Shown: positions 26,817-36,854, numbered from the stretch's first letter. The stretch: DNA of 64,000 nucleotides from Deinococcus humi (GCF_014201875.1 NZ_JACHFL010000017.1:1-64000); one strand, 5' to 3'. Program-made: numbers and translations. The notes: generated from the letters alone by a model not told the origin.

Positions 26817-26990
26817 CGGACAACTGATCGGCACCGGGATCATCTTCTTCGGGCCCCTACGCCGTCACAATTGGCTGCTCTCATCGCCCTGCCTCTCGGT
26901 CCTGGCTGTCCACCCGGCGCGCCGCCGTCGGGGCGTCGCCAGAGCCCTGGGGGCCTATCGCGTCCAGGCGACACAGGAGACGACTAAGCG
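26817..26990 (+). pseudogene. GNAT acetyltransferase fragment
   Basis: The plus strand reads GQLIGTGIIFFGPLRRHNWL then LSVLAVHPARRRRGVARALG, the central strand and motif A (acetyl-CoA pyrophosphate loop, R-x-x-G-V/I-A) of a GNAT N-acetyltransferase. The rest of the gene on both sides is missing and an IS6 end begins at 27020, about 30 bp later. Confidence 0.6.
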
Positions 26991-27019
26991 TCACTCACCG
27001 CCGTCACCTCGCTTTGTTC

Positions 27020-27060
27020 AACTTGTGGCAAGTTGTTGGGGAAGGAAGCCTTTCGGCCCC
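27020..27060 (+). mobile_element. IS6-family end fragment
   Basis: AACTTGTGGCAAGTTGTTGG matches the terminus seen at 37303 and, inverted, at 42037 and 4275. Only about 40 bp remain before the sulfatase gene. Confidence 0.5.
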
Positions 27061-27074
27061 GCTGCCAGAACCAT

Positions 27075-28577
27075 TCAGAGCTTTAAACGTGCAAACTGCT
27101 CCTGGGGGACGCCGAGCCGAGACATGTGTGCTCGCAATTGGTCCTCCAGGCGCCGGACTTCCTCAGGATGACCAGCGTGCAGATCCTGCAGTTGCTCAGA
27201 GTCACCGGCCTGATACAGCAGATCCTCGCGGAGCGGGGGGAGATGCTGGATGTCGCTGGACATCGCCGGCATCCGCCAATGCGGCGTCTTCACACCAGGA
27301 ATGAACGTCCCAGCCACCAAGTCCGGAAACACAGTGGACCGCTCGAACCGGGCCGCGTGGCTTCGGACATCCAGGTGACCGACCTGCAGGGAGTACCAGT
27401 GCGCCGCCCCAAGACGCGGATCGTGATCACGCAACAGCGTCCACTCGCCGTTGGTGATACCTACCCGCGCATTGGCGTACCCGTACACGGCTATGTCACG
27501 GTGACTCGAACGCTGTCCCAGCAGGACGGGCACAAAACTGCGGGAATGTGGACCTGGACTGGGCAAGCCGAGCAGATCGAGGACTGTGGCATGCAGATCC
27601 ACTGTCTGCGTGATGGCCTGCTCGCGCCGCGCCGGCTGTCCGGGACACCACACGTGGAGCGGCACGTGCGTGAGGGTATTCCATAGTGGGCTGGCAGGCT
27701 TGCCGATGCGTCCATGTTCACCCAGGTAGTGCCCGTGATCGGTCGTAATGATCACGGCCGTGTCTTGCCACAAGTCATGCCTGGTTAATGCGTCGAACAC
27801 CTGGCCCAACCAGGTATCGACCATGGTGAGCTTCCCAGCGAATTGAGCACGAACCCAATTGAGTTCGCGCTCACTGAGCGCGAGGTCTCCTTCATCGCTG
27901 CGGCCATACCGAGGCCAGGGATTAAAGGCCTCCGGCGATTCATCTGTGTAGAGGCTACGGTAGGGTTCGGGGACGTGGAAGGGCTCGTGTACGTCGAAGC
28001 TGTCGACGTGTAGAAAAAAGCGGTCCAGGGTGTGGTTCTGGTCGATCCAGCGGGCTGCTGCGCTCATGACCTTGGGCGCGAAGAAATCGGCCTCACGCAT
28101 GAAGTCGGCCACGTTGCGCAGATAGATGCGGGCGCTCTCGCCGTGCTCAGTCACCATGCGCCTGGCCCAGGTGGGTTCCCGGTGGAGTGGAGCCGTCATG
28201 TGGTTGTCGTGTTCGTGTCCGCGGATGAATTCATAACCGCTGAAGTCGTGGTGGTAACTGTGGGCGCCCCATTCAAAGAAGTGATAGTGGTCGGTAATCA
28301 GCTGTGTGGTGATGCCCACACGGTTGGCCTGATAGGCAATGGGCTCATCCCATGGTTCCAGCGGTCCCCAACCACGCCACCAGAATTCTTCTACGCCCGC
28401 CCAGATTTCTCGGCGGGCGGGCATGCAGGGAAGAGAACCCGTGAAATGTCGGTCGAAAGTAATGGCACGTTCGGCGAAGGCGTCAAGGTTAGGGGTGTGG
28501 ACCCAGCGGTTGCCGTACGCTGGCAGGTAGTGTCTGTTCAGTGAGTCGAGCTGAATCAGGATCACGTTTCGTGGCAT
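27075..28577 (-). CDS. Cys-type sulfatase
   Basis: A 500-residue alkaline-phosphatase-superfamily enzyme. Metal-binding Asp11 lies in ILIQLDSLNRHYLPAYGN. Cys51-Met-Pro-Ala-Arg55 in GSLPCMPARRE is the C-x-P-x-R signature, whose Cys is converted to formylglycine. FDVHEPFHVPEPYRSLY and VIITTDHGHYLGEHG supply the remaining active-site and metal ligands. No signal peptide is visible, so it appears cytosolic. ATG 28577 follows GGGAGGTG; the longer frame upstream reads into older sequence. No transporter or maturation enzyme gene is adjacent. It could act on a sulfate ester or phosphonate/phosphodiester; the family cannot be narrowed from sequence alone. Confidence 0.9.
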   Translation of the reverse strand: MPRNVILIQLDSLNRHYLPAYGNRWVHTPNLDAFAERAITFDRHFTGSLPCMPARREIWAGVEEFWWRGWGPLEPWDEPIAYQANRVGITTQLITDHYHFFEWGAHSYHHDFSGYEFIRGHEHDNHMTAPLHREPTWARRMVTEHGESARIYLRNVADFMREADFFAPKVMSAAARWIDQNHTLDRFFLHVDSFDVHEPFHVPEPYRSLYTDESPEAFNPWPRYGRSDEGDLALSERELNWVRAQFAGKLTMVDTWLGQVFDALTRHDLWQDTAVIITTDHGHYLGEHGRIGKPASPLWNTLTHVPLHVWCPGQPARREQAITQTVDLHATVLDLLGLPSPGPHSRSFVPVLLGQRSSHRDIAVYGYANARVGITNGEWTLLRDHDPRLGAAHWYSLQVGHLDVRSHAARFERSTVFPDLVAGTFIPGVKTPHWRMPAMSSDIQHLPPLREDLLYQAGDSEQLQDLHAGHPEEVRRLEDQLRAHMSRLGVPQEQFARLKL

Positions 28578-29173
28578 GTTCACCTCCCAGGGTAAGGCCG
28601 CACAGGTTGTGGCATAGGGTGGTTTGGGCAGCGTGACGCTGAACGTCGCGCCCTGGTCTGCCGCTCCCCGGTTGGCCGTGGCGGTCCGGGCGGGCACGGC
28701 CGCAATCACTTGCGCCACGTGCTCCTCCAGCGCTTCGGGCGTCGGGGCGTGGAGTGCCGCCAGGCCCAGCGCCTGCTGTCAGTGGTCTGGCCGCACTTTG
28801 ATCGCAATTATGATGGCCCCCACCACGCTCACGGCGACCGGAGGCAGCCAGAAGCCATTGACAATAGTCAGGACGCATTCAGCCCCGATCAGGAGGGGAG
28901 AAAAGTCATCCCGGTGTTCTGCCTGCGCTTGCGTCGGGCCCTGTGGGGCAGCACCGAAGTGCTGCGCTGATGGCGCTCTGACACGATCAGGCCACCCTGG
29001 AAGCGCTCGTGGGGGTGCGCCTGAGATCCGCAGAGCGCGCTTTCGCTTTGGTGCACGCTCCGCCCTTTATCTTCCTGGCCACGTGCTCGTTCAGACCAGT
29101 GTGAGGCCCGCGCTGCCACGCTGAGGGCTTGTTGTCGGAAAGGCTGCATCGATTTTTCCTCGCTGAAGTGAGC
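28578..29173. other. Region with possible gene scraps
   Basis: On the minus strand, in frame with and just upstream of the sulfatase, the sequence ADQGATFSVTLP (about 28620-28660) resembles the last strand of a histidine-kinase ATPase domain. Farther up, FWLPPVAVSVVGAIIIAIKV (about 28800-28860) resembles a membrane helix. Both are interrupted by stops and are probably remnants of different genes. Nothing else is supported up to the HD-GYP start. Confidence 0.35.
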
Positions 29174-29836
29174 ATGGGTGAAGACGATCTGGCCCAAGCC
29201 CACCTCCGCTTCGTCGAGCGTCTGGCGGCCGATCAGCGGACCAGCGAGCTGCGTGAGGCCGAACTCCGGGTCCTGGGTCTGGCGCTGGAGGCCCGTGACC
29301 GTGAGACCAAGGGGCACACGGACCGCGTTGCCGCACTGGCGACCCAGATGGCGCAGACGATGTGCTGGTCTCCGTCCCAGACGCGGGCGCTGCGCTGGGG
29401 CGCGTACCTGCACGACATCGGCAAGATCGCCATTCCCGACGCGGTGCTGCTCAAGCCTGGCCCACTGGACGCTGACGAGTGGGCCGTCATGCGCGGCCAT
29501 GTGGAGGAGGGGATGAAGTTCGCCAGTGTCCTGGGATTTCTGCCGGAGACTGCGTTGGATGTGGTGCGCGATCACCACGAGCGCTGGAACGGGCAGGGCT
29601 ATCCGGCGGGCAAGGCCGGGCGCGAGATTAGTCTGGCGGGACGCGTCTTCACGCTGTGCGATGTCTACGACGCCCTGACCAGTGCGCGGCCCTACAAGGC
29701 CGCGTGGTCCCCCGAAGCGGCGCTGAGGGAGATCGCGGCGCAGGCGGGGAAACACTTTGATCCTGTCCTGGCAGGAGTGCTTGTGGAACTGCTGCATGAC
29801 GGGGGTGGGCCAGCCCACTGGGCTTCGCTGTCTTGA
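29174..29836 (+). CDS. HD-GYP domain phosphodiesterase
   Basis: A 220-residue protein consisting of a short N-terminal helix (AHLRFVERLAADQRTSELRE) and an HD-GYP domain: ETKGHTDRVAALATQ, LHDIGKIAIPDAVLLKPGPL, DHHERWNGQGYPAGKAG and CDVYDALTSARPYKAAWSP. All HD and GYP residues needed for c-di-GMP hydrolysis are present. The family usually carries sensor domains in front; here there are none, so it is either a stand-alone enzyme or the C-terminal part of a truncated sensor. ATG 29174 is preferred over an in-frame TTG at 29129. Two receiver-only proteins follow and may act with it. Confidence 0.85.
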   Translation: MGEDDLAQAHLRFVERLAADQRTSELREAELRVLGLALEARDRETKGHTDRVAALATQMAQTMCWSPSQTRALRWGAYLHDIGKIAIPDAVLLKPGPLDADEWAVMRGHVEEGMKFASVLGFLPETALDVVRDHHERWNGQGYPAGKAGREISLAGRVFTLCDVYDALTSARPYKAAWSPEAALREIAAQAGKHFDPVLAGVLVELLHDGGGPAHWASLS

Positions 29837-29912
29837 GGGGGGCCCCCTTCAGGTACGGCTGGGTGAAGGCCATGCCCGGCTGCGCTTCATTCTCGCTGGA
29901 TAAAGTAAGCGC

Positions 29913-29918
29913 TACCAT
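29913..29918 (+). promoter_or_regulatory. Leaderless-type -10 element
   Basis: TACCAT ends 7 nt before ATG 29926, with no Shine-Dalgarno. Confidence 0.45.
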
Positions 29919-29925
29919 CACCCCG

Positions 29926-30345
29926 ATGACGCTGCCTCGCCATTACCTGCTCGTAGACGACAATCCGCACGATCACTTCCTGACGCAGGCAGCGTTCGAG
30001 CAGCTCTGCCCGGAATGTGTGGTGACCTGTGTGGGAAGCGGCATGGAAGCGCTGGAATTACTTCAGACCCAGATGTTCCAGCCGGATGTGGTGCTGCTCG
30101 ATCTCAACATGCCCGGGATGAACGGCTTCGAGGTGCTGCAGGCCATGAAGGCCAACGCACGTTTGGTCCGCATTCCGGTGGTGATTCTGTCCACGTCCGA
30201 CGCCGAGCGGGATGTGGAACAGGCGTATACCTTGCATGCCAGTTCATACCTCGTCAAATCCGAGAGCTTTAGCGAGTTTTTGGAACAGCTGGAGACAGTG
30301 GTGAAATACTGGCAGACCAGCCGCACAGTGGTGGAGAGCAGGTAG
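29926..30345 (+). CDS. Single-domain response regulator (Rcp1-like)
   Basis: A 139-residue receiver-only protein: HYLLVDDNPHDHFLTQAAFE (acidic pocket), DVVLLDLNMPGMNGFEVLQA (phosphorylated Asp in LLDLNMPG), IPVVILSTSDAERDVEQAY (Thr/Ser switch) and ASSYLVKSESF (conserved Lys). The insertion pattern and NPHDHFL region are typical of Rcp1-type regulators paired with phytochrome-like or multi-PAS/GAF kinases. No output domain. A similar receiver follows at 30438 (about half identical), suggesting duplication. Confidence 0.88.
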   Translation: MTLPRHYLLVDDNPHDHFLTQAAFEQLCPECVVTCVGSGMEALELLQTQMFQPDVVLLDLNMPGMNGFEVLQAMKANARLVRIPVVILSTSDAERDVEQAYTLHASSYLVKSESFSEFLEQLETVVKYWQTSRTVVESR

Positions 30346-30437
30346 GACAGGCCAGGCGGAAAGCGCCTCAAGCATAGCCGGCGCTCATTTAGCACTTTCA
30401 AATCTTGCCCGGGCCCACGTGGTTCAAAATCAGTCCC

Positions 30438-30872
30438 GTGAAGGCGCCGCCACACTATCTTCTGGTGGATGACAACCCCGCAGACCGTGTGCTGGTTCAG
30501 GTGGCGTTCGAGCTCATCAGCCCGGCAGCGGTCTTGACGTGTGTCGAAAGCGCCAGCGCTGCGCTGGATCTTCTTCGCAATCACGGCGTCAGGCCAGATG
30601 TGATGCTGCTTGACCTCGACATGCCCTATATGGATGGGTTCCAGCTGCTTGGAGAAGTGAAGCAGGACGCACGTCTGGCGCAGATTCAGGTGGTCGTGCT
30701 CACGGGGTACGGTCACAAAGAGCATGTGGAGCGGGCGTACGCCCTGCAAGCCAGTTCATACCTGGTCAAATCGCTCGACTTTGACCGCTTTGTAGAGCAA
30801 TTGGAAAGGCTTGTGCGGGACCGGCAGGTCAACGGTGTCCTGCAGGATGTTGGTTCCCATGGCGAGGCCTGA
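30438..30872 (+). CDS. Single-domain response regulator (Rcp1-like)
   Basis: A 144-residue receiver-only protein starting at GTG 30438: HYLLVDDNPADRVLVQVAFE, DVMLLDLDMPYMDGFQLLGE, IQVVVLTGYGHKEHVERAY and ASSYLVKSLDF. All receiver residues are present (Asp pair, phosphorylation Asp, Thr, Lys). It is the tandem paralogue of the gene at 29926, 92 bp upstream. A large inverted repeat follows. The nearest complete histidine kinase is at 38760, so the partner may be encoded there or elsewhere. Confidence 0.86.
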   Translation: MKAPPHYLLVDDNPADRVLVQVAFELISPAAVLTCVESASAALDLLRNHGVRPDVMLLDLDMPYMDGFQLLGEVKQDARLAQIQVVVLTGYGHKEHVERAYALQASSYLVKSLDFDRFVEQLERLVRDRQVNGVLQDVGSHGEA

Positions 30873-30928
30873 GCGCGTCTGGACCAGACTGATGGGCAAA
30901 ACGAATCAGCACGCAGCCCAGCCTATGG

Positions 30929-30967
30929 CCTCTGCGGCTGTGAACGTACCATTCACAGCCGCAGAGG
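30929..30967. terminator. Perfect 16-bp inverted repeat
   Basis: CCTCTGCGGCTGTGAA (30929-30944) pairs with TTCACAGCCGCAGAGG (30952-30967) around a 7-nt loop. It lies 57 nt after the receiver gene and at the 3' side of a decayed minus-strand GNAT gene, so it may serve both directions. Confidence 0.6.
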
Positions 30968-31199
30968 CGTTCGTTAAGGGGCTTTTCACCGTGGACGTTC
31001 TGAGCATGCCTGGGTGAAGTCCACGTCCAGTCATCTTGCCGTCTCGTCCCAGTCCACCCGCAAGTGCGTCGAGTCGGCATTCTCCGTATTGACCAGGGCT
31101 GGACTGCGCTGGGGTCCGGCTACGGTTGAAGGTGGCCTTGAATGTCTTGGCGCGTCCCCTGAAATTGATAGATCTCAAGCGCTCATGCCCGGACCCGTC

Positions 31200-31681
31200 A
31201 AGTCCTACTCGAGGTAAGGACGTTTCCGTCGCGTGACCTTGCGCGTATTCGATCGGCCAGGGCACAAAGCCTTCCGAGGTCAACAGCGGTCCCACGGCTT
31301 GATTCTCGTGTCGATGACTGGTCGCAATGACCCGCACCTCCGGGTCGAGCCGCAGTCGGCGAACGGCTTCGCGCAATGTCGCTCTCGCGAGTCCTCGGCC
31401 TTGAAAGCGACGGTCGATCATCAAGCGCAGCACGAAGCCCACGCCGGCAGTGACCTGCAGCATCACGAAGCCGACCATGGGCGTGACGGGCGCCTCAAAG
31501 CCGAGACTGCCGTCGTCGTACACGCCGAAAGGGCGCAGGTCCGGGTTGACGGAGGCCTGCGCGAGAGAAAGGACGTTCGGGGCGACGAAAGCGCGTTGTG
31601 CGTCGTCGAGTTCCAGCGCTAGGCACTCGGCCAGGTGATGCGACGTGATCGGGCGATAATGAACGCGAACCAGGCCCGATG
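31200..31681 (-). pseudogene. GNAT acetyltransferase without a start codon
   Basis: The minus strand reads VRVHYRPITSHHLAECLALE, then FVAPNVLSLAQAS, VGFVMLQ and LMIDRRFQGRGLARATLREA (motif A, Q-G-R-G-L-A), and then TSHRHENQAVGPLLTSEGF. It resembles spermidine/diamine-type acetyltransferases. In the frame that holds the N-terminus no ATG/GTG/TTG precedes the first strand: it reads GGCCTGGTTCGC after a stop. The first ATG in frame lies inside the fold (31523). The stop is also displaced far downstream (30906), so the gene is probably dead. Confidence 0.6.
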
Positions 31682-31926
31682 GTCCTCAAACGCCTCCTGT
31701 TGGCGCGGGACCTGCTCGAAAGAGTCGTTCAACAGCCGTTATGCTCCGAAATGGCTGGCAGGTGATGTGGGAAAGGGGGAAGAGGATGAGTCAAGAGCAG
31801 GAACAGCGGACTACCCTGGGAAGGCGGACAATATTCAGACGCTGAGTTCACCCCTCAGGGTCACAGCTCGCCCCGGCACTGCCTCCAGGAGGGTAGACCA
31901 AAAACACTCGCCAGAAGGATGGACCA

Positions 31927-32466
31927 GTGGGCAAGAGGAATGACCTCGTTGAAGGCGTTTCGGGTACAGGCAAGACCTCGGTGGCCGAAGAGTTACAGCG
32001 GCGCGGTTATCACGTCCTCCACGGTGACCGGGAGTTAAAAGACCGGGGGAATCCAGAGACGGGAGAGCGGGTCAACGAACCCGCCTATGAGCGCGAAAGT
32101 GACAGGGCCGTCTAACAACACGAGCATCTCCTTTGGGATGTCGGCAGAGTGAAGTCGGTCATCGCCGATCACAGCACAGCGATCTCCTTCTTCTGCGGCG
32201 GTTCGAGGAATTTTCGAAAGTTCATCCGGCTGTTTGACGGCGTTTTCGTGCTGGAGGTCAACGTCCTGGGCACGTTGTATCGGCAGCTTGACGCGCGTGT
32301 CGCGCGGGATCCAACAGAATGGGGCGGAAAACCAGAGGAAAAAGAGCTCGTTGCGCGACTGTATCGAAAAAAGGAAGACGTTCCCAGCAGCAGAGCGGTA
32401 AATGCAACACAACCGCTTGTGAAGGTTGTCGATGAAATCCTTCGCCGTATCCGCCCATCGCCTTGA
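31927..32466 (+). pseudogene. Nucleoside-kinase-like P-loop protein with in-frame stop
   Basis: A single frame from GTG 31927 to 32466 encodes a P-loop kinase: LVEGVSGTGKTSVAEELQRR (Walker A), HVLHGDRELKDRGNPETGER, SFFCGGSRNFRKFIRLFDGV and WGGKPEEKELVARLY. A TAA at 32113-32115 interrupts it after about 62 codons, in a segment that otherwise continues QHEHLLWDVGRVKSVIADH. Everything else is in frame, so this is a recent nonsense mutation, or a sequence error. The family is annotated as AAA/nucleoside kinase in related bacteria. Confidence 0.7.
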
Positions 32467-32482
32467 CGCTGTGGAGGCACCT

Positions 32483-32528
32483 GGGAGATGCCCGCGACGA
32501 GGAGCTGTCCAGGAGGCGGGCATCTCCC
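32483..32528. repeat. 13-bp inverted repeat
   Basis: GGGAGATGCCCGC (32483-32495) and GCGGGCATCTCCC (32516-32528) are perfectly complementary around a 20-nt loop, 16 nt after the broken kinase gene. A terminator is likely. Confidence 0.5.
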
Positions 32529-32639
32529 ACTTGATGGCCGCACCTCTCCAGGATGGGTTCTGGCAAGTGAACGAGGAGCGGACCGACTTTCCTGGTGGGC
32601 AGCCTGAACTTCCGCATGCCCGTTGCACCACCTCATCCC

Positions 32640-33065
<426 letters not shown>

Positions 33066-33069
33066 CCTC

Positions 33070-33476
33070 GGGTACGGGCAGCCTCCGCCTGGAAGTTCAT
33101 CCCCAGGGGATCGGTGGCAAGGAGGACCCGGTACGCCTGGTGTTCGAGGCCCAGCAGGGCCCGGCCCTCAACGTTTCACTGGCCGACCCGGGCAGCCGCT
33201 TGAACTTCATCGTGAACGAGGTGCAGGCAGTAGACCATCCCGAGCTTCCCAAGCTGCCCGCGGCGCGCGCCGTATGGGCATGCAAGCCAGACTTCAAGAC
33301 CGCCTGCGCAGGTTGGATCTACGCCGGCGGAGCTGATCGAGGATTTCGCGGCGATTGCCGGTGTGGAACTGGCCGTGATTGACGCTCAGACCCGACTGCG
33401 CGCCTTCCGGCATGAGCTGCGCCTGAACGACCTCCATTACGTCCTCGCGCAGCGCCGGCGAGCATCAAGAAGGTAG
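33070..33476 (+). pseudogene. araA: L-arabinose isomerase, C-terminal fragment
   Basis: The plus strand reads [20 protein letters not shown], then [39 protein letters not shown] and AGWIYAGGA. After a small deletion/frameshift it continues [18 protein letters not shown] and RHELRLNDLHYV to TAG 33474-33476. This is the C-terminal third of AraA, with the GIGGKEDP signature. The deletion removes the HH(T)xxS segment that holds the metal-binding His. The N-terminal two thirds are lost at the IS6 junction. Confidence 0.72.
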
Positions 33477-33741
33477 ACGGGGGAGATCGCGTTCATGACA
33501 TGCCCGAGCTCCGGGCCCACCCGGGGCAGGCCACTGAGCAGTGATCGGTGTGAGCGTCGCTGTCCACAGCCCCGTCAGTCAGCGGGAAGCGCGCTTGCTT
33601 TCCCCTCGGTCTCTGATTCCATCACGGACGTGACCTCTCTTTCTTGAAGCCGCTCCGCGCCCACCCTCAGCATCCTGTGGGGGTTCGGAACCGGCGAAGC
33701 ACGTTACGGTGCAGGCGACACCGAATCCCGCAAATAACCCA

Positions 33742-33769
33742 GGCGACGCCTCACGAGGCGTCGCCTTTT
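33742..33769. terminator. GC-rich terminator
   Basis: GGCGACGCCTC and GAGGCGTCGCC form a hairpin (33742-33765) followed by TTTT on the plus strand. It ends the araA remnant transcript and lies 17 bp past the stop of the convergent MFS gene. Confidence 0.75.
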
Positions 33770-33785
33770 GGCAAACTCAGGGGCC

Positions 33786-35852
33786 TTAGTGGCTGAAGGA
33801 GGGAGCAGGAGCGTCCTCGTTCGTGCCGACGTCCTGGGGATGTCGGCGCAGCGGAACCACGGGCAGCAGGGTTGTCAGAATCAGGCCAACGAGGATGATC
33901 CAAATGCTCGTGCCGATCATGCTCTTGACGGCCTCCGTGAAGCCACGCTTCATCCCGACCGAGACCTGCTGTGCGACGGTCGCCGCCTGCTGGTCAAGAC
34001 CTGCGCGGATCTGCTTGAGGGCCGCCGTGGTGGCCTGTGCGGCCACCTGGGGTTCACTCGACAGAATGCCCTGTTGGACGCGCTGCGCCGTCACCTGAGC
34101 GGCTTGCGGTGTGGCGAGGGCCGCTGCAGGCAGGGCGCGGAGCTGAGCTTTGAGTGGCGCGGGTGTCGCACCGCTCCCCAGGAGGGCCTGACGGCCAGCT
34201 TCGCCCCGGCTCAGGGTGGTGGCGACCGTGTTGGCCTGTGCGGTGAGTTGCTGGTGAACCTGTGCGCGGACGCCACCATTCTTGAGGGTGGATTTCAGCG
34301 CTTCGGGCAGCTGCGGGTTCTTGAGAAGCGCCTGGGTCGCCTCCGCGTCACCGTTGAAGGCCCGTTCGATCTGAGCGTACTGCTGGGCGAGGGCCGCTTT
34401 GATCTGCTGACCGGTGTCGCCGCCGCTGCTGGAACGCATCTCGCCGAGGTTGATGTTCTTCGCGGCGTTTTCCATCCCGGGTACGTTCGGGAGGTACCTG
34501 GGCAGTTCCGTGTGCAGGTTGTTGAGCAGCAGCGTTCCGAAGATGGCCGCGCCGATGGTACTCCCGATTTGCCGGAAGAACTGACTGCTGCTGGTGGCCA
34601 CGCCCAGCTGGTGCATGGGCACGGCATTCTGGATGGCGATGTTGAACAGGCTCATGGCGGGACCAAGACCGAGACCGACGATGAACATGCGCCAGCCCAG
34701 GTCGAGTCGCGTGGTGCCGACGCTGATCTGGGTCAGGAAGAACACGCCGGCGATCAGGATGACGGTCCCGCCGAGCAGGAAGGGCTTGTAGTTCCCGCTG
34801 CGGGCGACCAGGTTGCCCGCCGTGATGCTGGAGAGCATCAGGCCCGCCATCAGGGGCAGCATCGCGAGGCCGGAGTTGGTGGCGCTGACGCCCTGCACGG
34901 TCTGCATGAACAGTGGCAGGAACATGACGATCCCGATGAAGGCCATGTTGATGACGAACGAGGCAAGGTTGGAGATGCTGAAGGTGCGGTTCCGGAAAAG
35001 GCCCAGTGGAAGGATGGCGTCCGGGTTGTTGCGCTCGGCCAGGATGAACAGCACCAGGCTGACGGCACTGAAGGCGAACAGGCTGACGATGCGCGCGCTG
35101 TCCCAGGGGTAGGTGGTGCCGCCCCAGGTGAGGGCGAGCAGCAGCGGAAGGGTGGTGGCCACGATCAGGACGGCGCCGAGGTAGTCGATCCTGCCCGTTG
35201 CCTTGTGGCTGAGGCTGGGCATCTTGGCCAGGATCATAAAGAGCGCGACGGCGCCCAGGGGGAGGTTCACGTAGAAGACCCAGCGCCAGCCTTCGATGAA
35301 GTAGCCCAGCAGGCTGACGCTCCCGTGGTCGGTGAGGAAGCCGCCAATGACCGGCCCAAGAACGCTGGACAGGCCGAAGACCGCCCCGAACAGCCCGCCG
35401 AATTTCGCGCGTTCTGCAGGCGGGAACATGTCGGCGATGATCGCGAACGCGCTGGTAAAGAGCGCGGCGCCGCCCAGGCCCTGGAGGGCGCGGAACACGA
35501 TGAGCTGAATCATACCGCCGCCGAAGAGGTTGCCCATAAAGGGCTCGCCGGCCATCCCGCAGAGGACCGAGCCCAACAGGAATAGCCCGATGCCGATCAC
35601 CAGAATCGGCTTGCGGCCAAAAAGGTCACTCAGTTTGCCGTAGATGGGCACCATGACGGTACTGGCGAGCAGGTACGCCGTGGTGACCCAGGCGTAATAT
35701 TCCAGCCCCTTGAGCTGCTCAATGATGCGTGGCATGGCGGTGCTGACGATGGTCTGGTCCAGGGCGCTGAGCAGGAACACCACCATCAGGCCAAAGAGGG
35801 TGATGGTTTTCTCCTGCTGGGTAAAAACGCGCGGGGTGGTGGCGGTGGTCAT
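33786..35852 (-). CDS. DHA2-family MFS drug exporter with long hydrophilic insert
   Basis: A 688-residue 14-helix type major facilitator. Early motifs are [20 protein letters not shown] (motif D1 of DHA2), [13 protein letters not shown] (motif A), [13 protein letters not shown] (motif B region) and GPVIGGFL (motif C, antiporter signature). The pump part is normal up to about residue 445. A hydrophilic Ala/Gln-rich stretch of roughly 190 residues ([20 protein letters not shown] onward) then precedes the last helix ([20 protein letters not shown]). Related EmrB-type pumps are about 510 residues. Its ATG overlaps the MarR stop by 4 nt. Likely role: proton-driven efflux of drugs or toxic organics. 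Confidence 0.9.
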   Translation of the reverse strand: MTTATTPRVFTQQEKTITLFGLMVVFLLSALDQTIVSTAMPRIIEQLKGLEYYAWVTTAYLLASTVMVPIYGKLSDLFGRKPILVIGIGLFLLGSVLCGMAGEPFMGNLFGGGMIQLIVFRALQGLGGAALFTSAFAIIADMFPPAERAKFGGLFGAVFGLSSVLGPVIGGFLTDHGSVSLLGYFIEGWRWVFYVNLPLGAVALFMILAKMPSLSHKATGRIDYLGAVLIVATTLPLLLALTWGGTTYPWDSARIVSLFAFSAVSLVLFILAERNNPDAILPLGLFRNRTFSISNLASFVINMAFIGIVMFLPLFMQTVQGVSATNSGLAMLPLMAGLMLSSITAGNLVARSGNYKPFLLGGTVILIAGVFFLTQISVGTTRLDLGWRMFIVGLGLGPAMSLFNIAIQNAVPMHQLGVATSSSQFFRQIGSTIGAAIFGTLLLNNLHTELPRYLPNVPGMENAAKNINLGEMRSSSGGDTGQQIKAALAQQYAQIERAFNGDAEATQALLKNPQLPEALKSTLKNGGVRAQVHQQLTAQANTVATTLSRGEAGRQALLGSGATPAPLKAQLRALPAAALATPQAAQVTAQRVQQGILSSEPQVAAQATTAALKQIRAGLDQQAATVAQQVSVGMKRGFTEAVKSMIGTSIWIILVGLILTTLLPVVPLRRHPQDVGTNEDAPAPSFSH

Positions 35853-36304
35853 GCGGGACTTCCTTCGGGGGTCAGCGCGGTCATGGCCTCGTTGAGGGTG
35901 CGCAGCTGATCTGGGGTGAGACGGGTGAGGCGCGAACTGACTTGAGCGTGAACGGTGCTCTCGATGTCATGGATCAGGGCAGTGCCAGCAGGGGTCAGGC
36001 TCAGGTGGATGCGCCTGGAGTCTTGCTCGTCAATGTGCCGCTCGATCAGGCCGCGTTTGCTGAGGTCGTCGAGATAGCGGCTGACCAGGGTGGTGGGCAT
36101 CATCAGTTCCTGGGCGACCAGTTTCGGGTAATGCAGGCCGCTTTGGATGGTCTTGAGCAGCATGAAACTGCGAGGATCGGTGTCGAGCTCCTGTTGCAGC
36201 AGCGGTTCGATTTCCTGGGCAAGCGAGCGGTTGAAGCGCCACATGACGGTGAGGAAGCGGCTGACGTCCTCGGTGTCGTGGGTGGGGGGAAGGGCAGTCG
36301 TCAT
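35849..36304 (-). CDS. MarR-family regulator of the efflux pump
   Basis: A 151-residue MarR protein: [18 protein letters not shown], then the winged helix [20 protein letters not shown] and the wing [20 protein letters not shown], which contains the conserved D-x-R. Its stop overlaps the start of the DHA2 transporter (ATGA), a standard local repressor-pump operon. The promoter side (36305-36360) is AT-rich with direct repeats GATAACTTA/GATAACTAA, a likely operator. Confidence 0.92.
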   Translation of the reverse strand: MTTALPPTHDTEDVSRFLTVMWRFNRSLAQEIEPLLQQELDTDPRSFMLLKTIQSGLHYPKLVAQELMMPTTLVSRYLDDLSKRGLIERHIDEQDSRRIHLSLTPAGTALIHDIESTVHAQVSSRLTRLTPDQLRTLNEAMTALTPEGSPA

Positions 36305-36307
36305 GGA

Positions 36308-36333
36308 GATAACTTAACATAATAGATAACTAA
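36308..36333 (-). promoter_or_regulatory. Putative MarR operator and promoter region
   Basis: GATAACTTA (36308-36316) and GATAACTAA (36325-36333) are direct repeats 17 bp apart in an AT-rich stretch immediately upstream of the MarR start. TATTAT, inside the same stretch on the minus strand, could be the -10. Confidence 0.5.
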
Positions 36334-36345
36334 GGTAAAGTAGTA

Positions 36346-36843
36346 TTTTGGGTAATCAAATGCCTATCGTAGGTTATTTTGCCAGGTGTAATGTTCCTTG
36401 ACCTCAAGGGACTGTGCACCGACGATCGTTCGGCGCACAGTCCCTCTCGCTGCGTTCTGACTGGAGGGCACGCAGGGCATGACTGTGTCGGCCAGCAGCG
36501 GTGACGAGAGGATGGTGGAGTCGAATTGCTCGGGCAGGTTCGCGAGGCGGGCCGTCGAGTCCCCGAACCGTCCCAGCCGGCATCACACGGCCCACTGCCG
36601 GGCCGCCTGAAGACCTCGGTCACGTGCGGCGTGCAAACCGCGTCTCCGTCACCTGCGACGAGCAGAGAGATCAATTTTTGGGCCGTGCTCGTGGAGCATG
36701 GCTGAAGATCGTGCTGAGTGGGTGGGAGGCGTCGGAAGAACCCGCGGGCGGAGCCCATCACGCGCGAGGAAAAACGGTAGCGGCAACGGCTTCCGGTCAG
36801 ACCCATCTCAGTCGCCGACTGGGCTCAATGACGCCAGGCAAAC
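36346..36843. other. Intergenic region with one inverted repeat
   Basis: About 500 bp without a supported gene. AGGGACTGTGC (36407-36417) and GCACAGTCCCT (36435-36445) form an 11-bp stem with a 17-nt loop. Nothing else is recognisable. Confidence 0.4.
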
Positions 36844-36849
36844 TACGAT
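36844..36849 (+). promoter_or_regulatory. Leaderless-type -10 element
   Basis: TACGAT ends 5 nt before GTG 36855. Confidence 0.4.
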
Positions 36850-36854
36850 GGGGT

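Noticed and set aside
33768..35585. 605-codon plus-strand open frame opposite the MFS gene
   Set aside because: It is the antisense of a well-supported DHA2 transporter. Its product is a low-complexity Asp/Glu/Gln/His-rich sequence typical of antisense frames in GC-rich genes.
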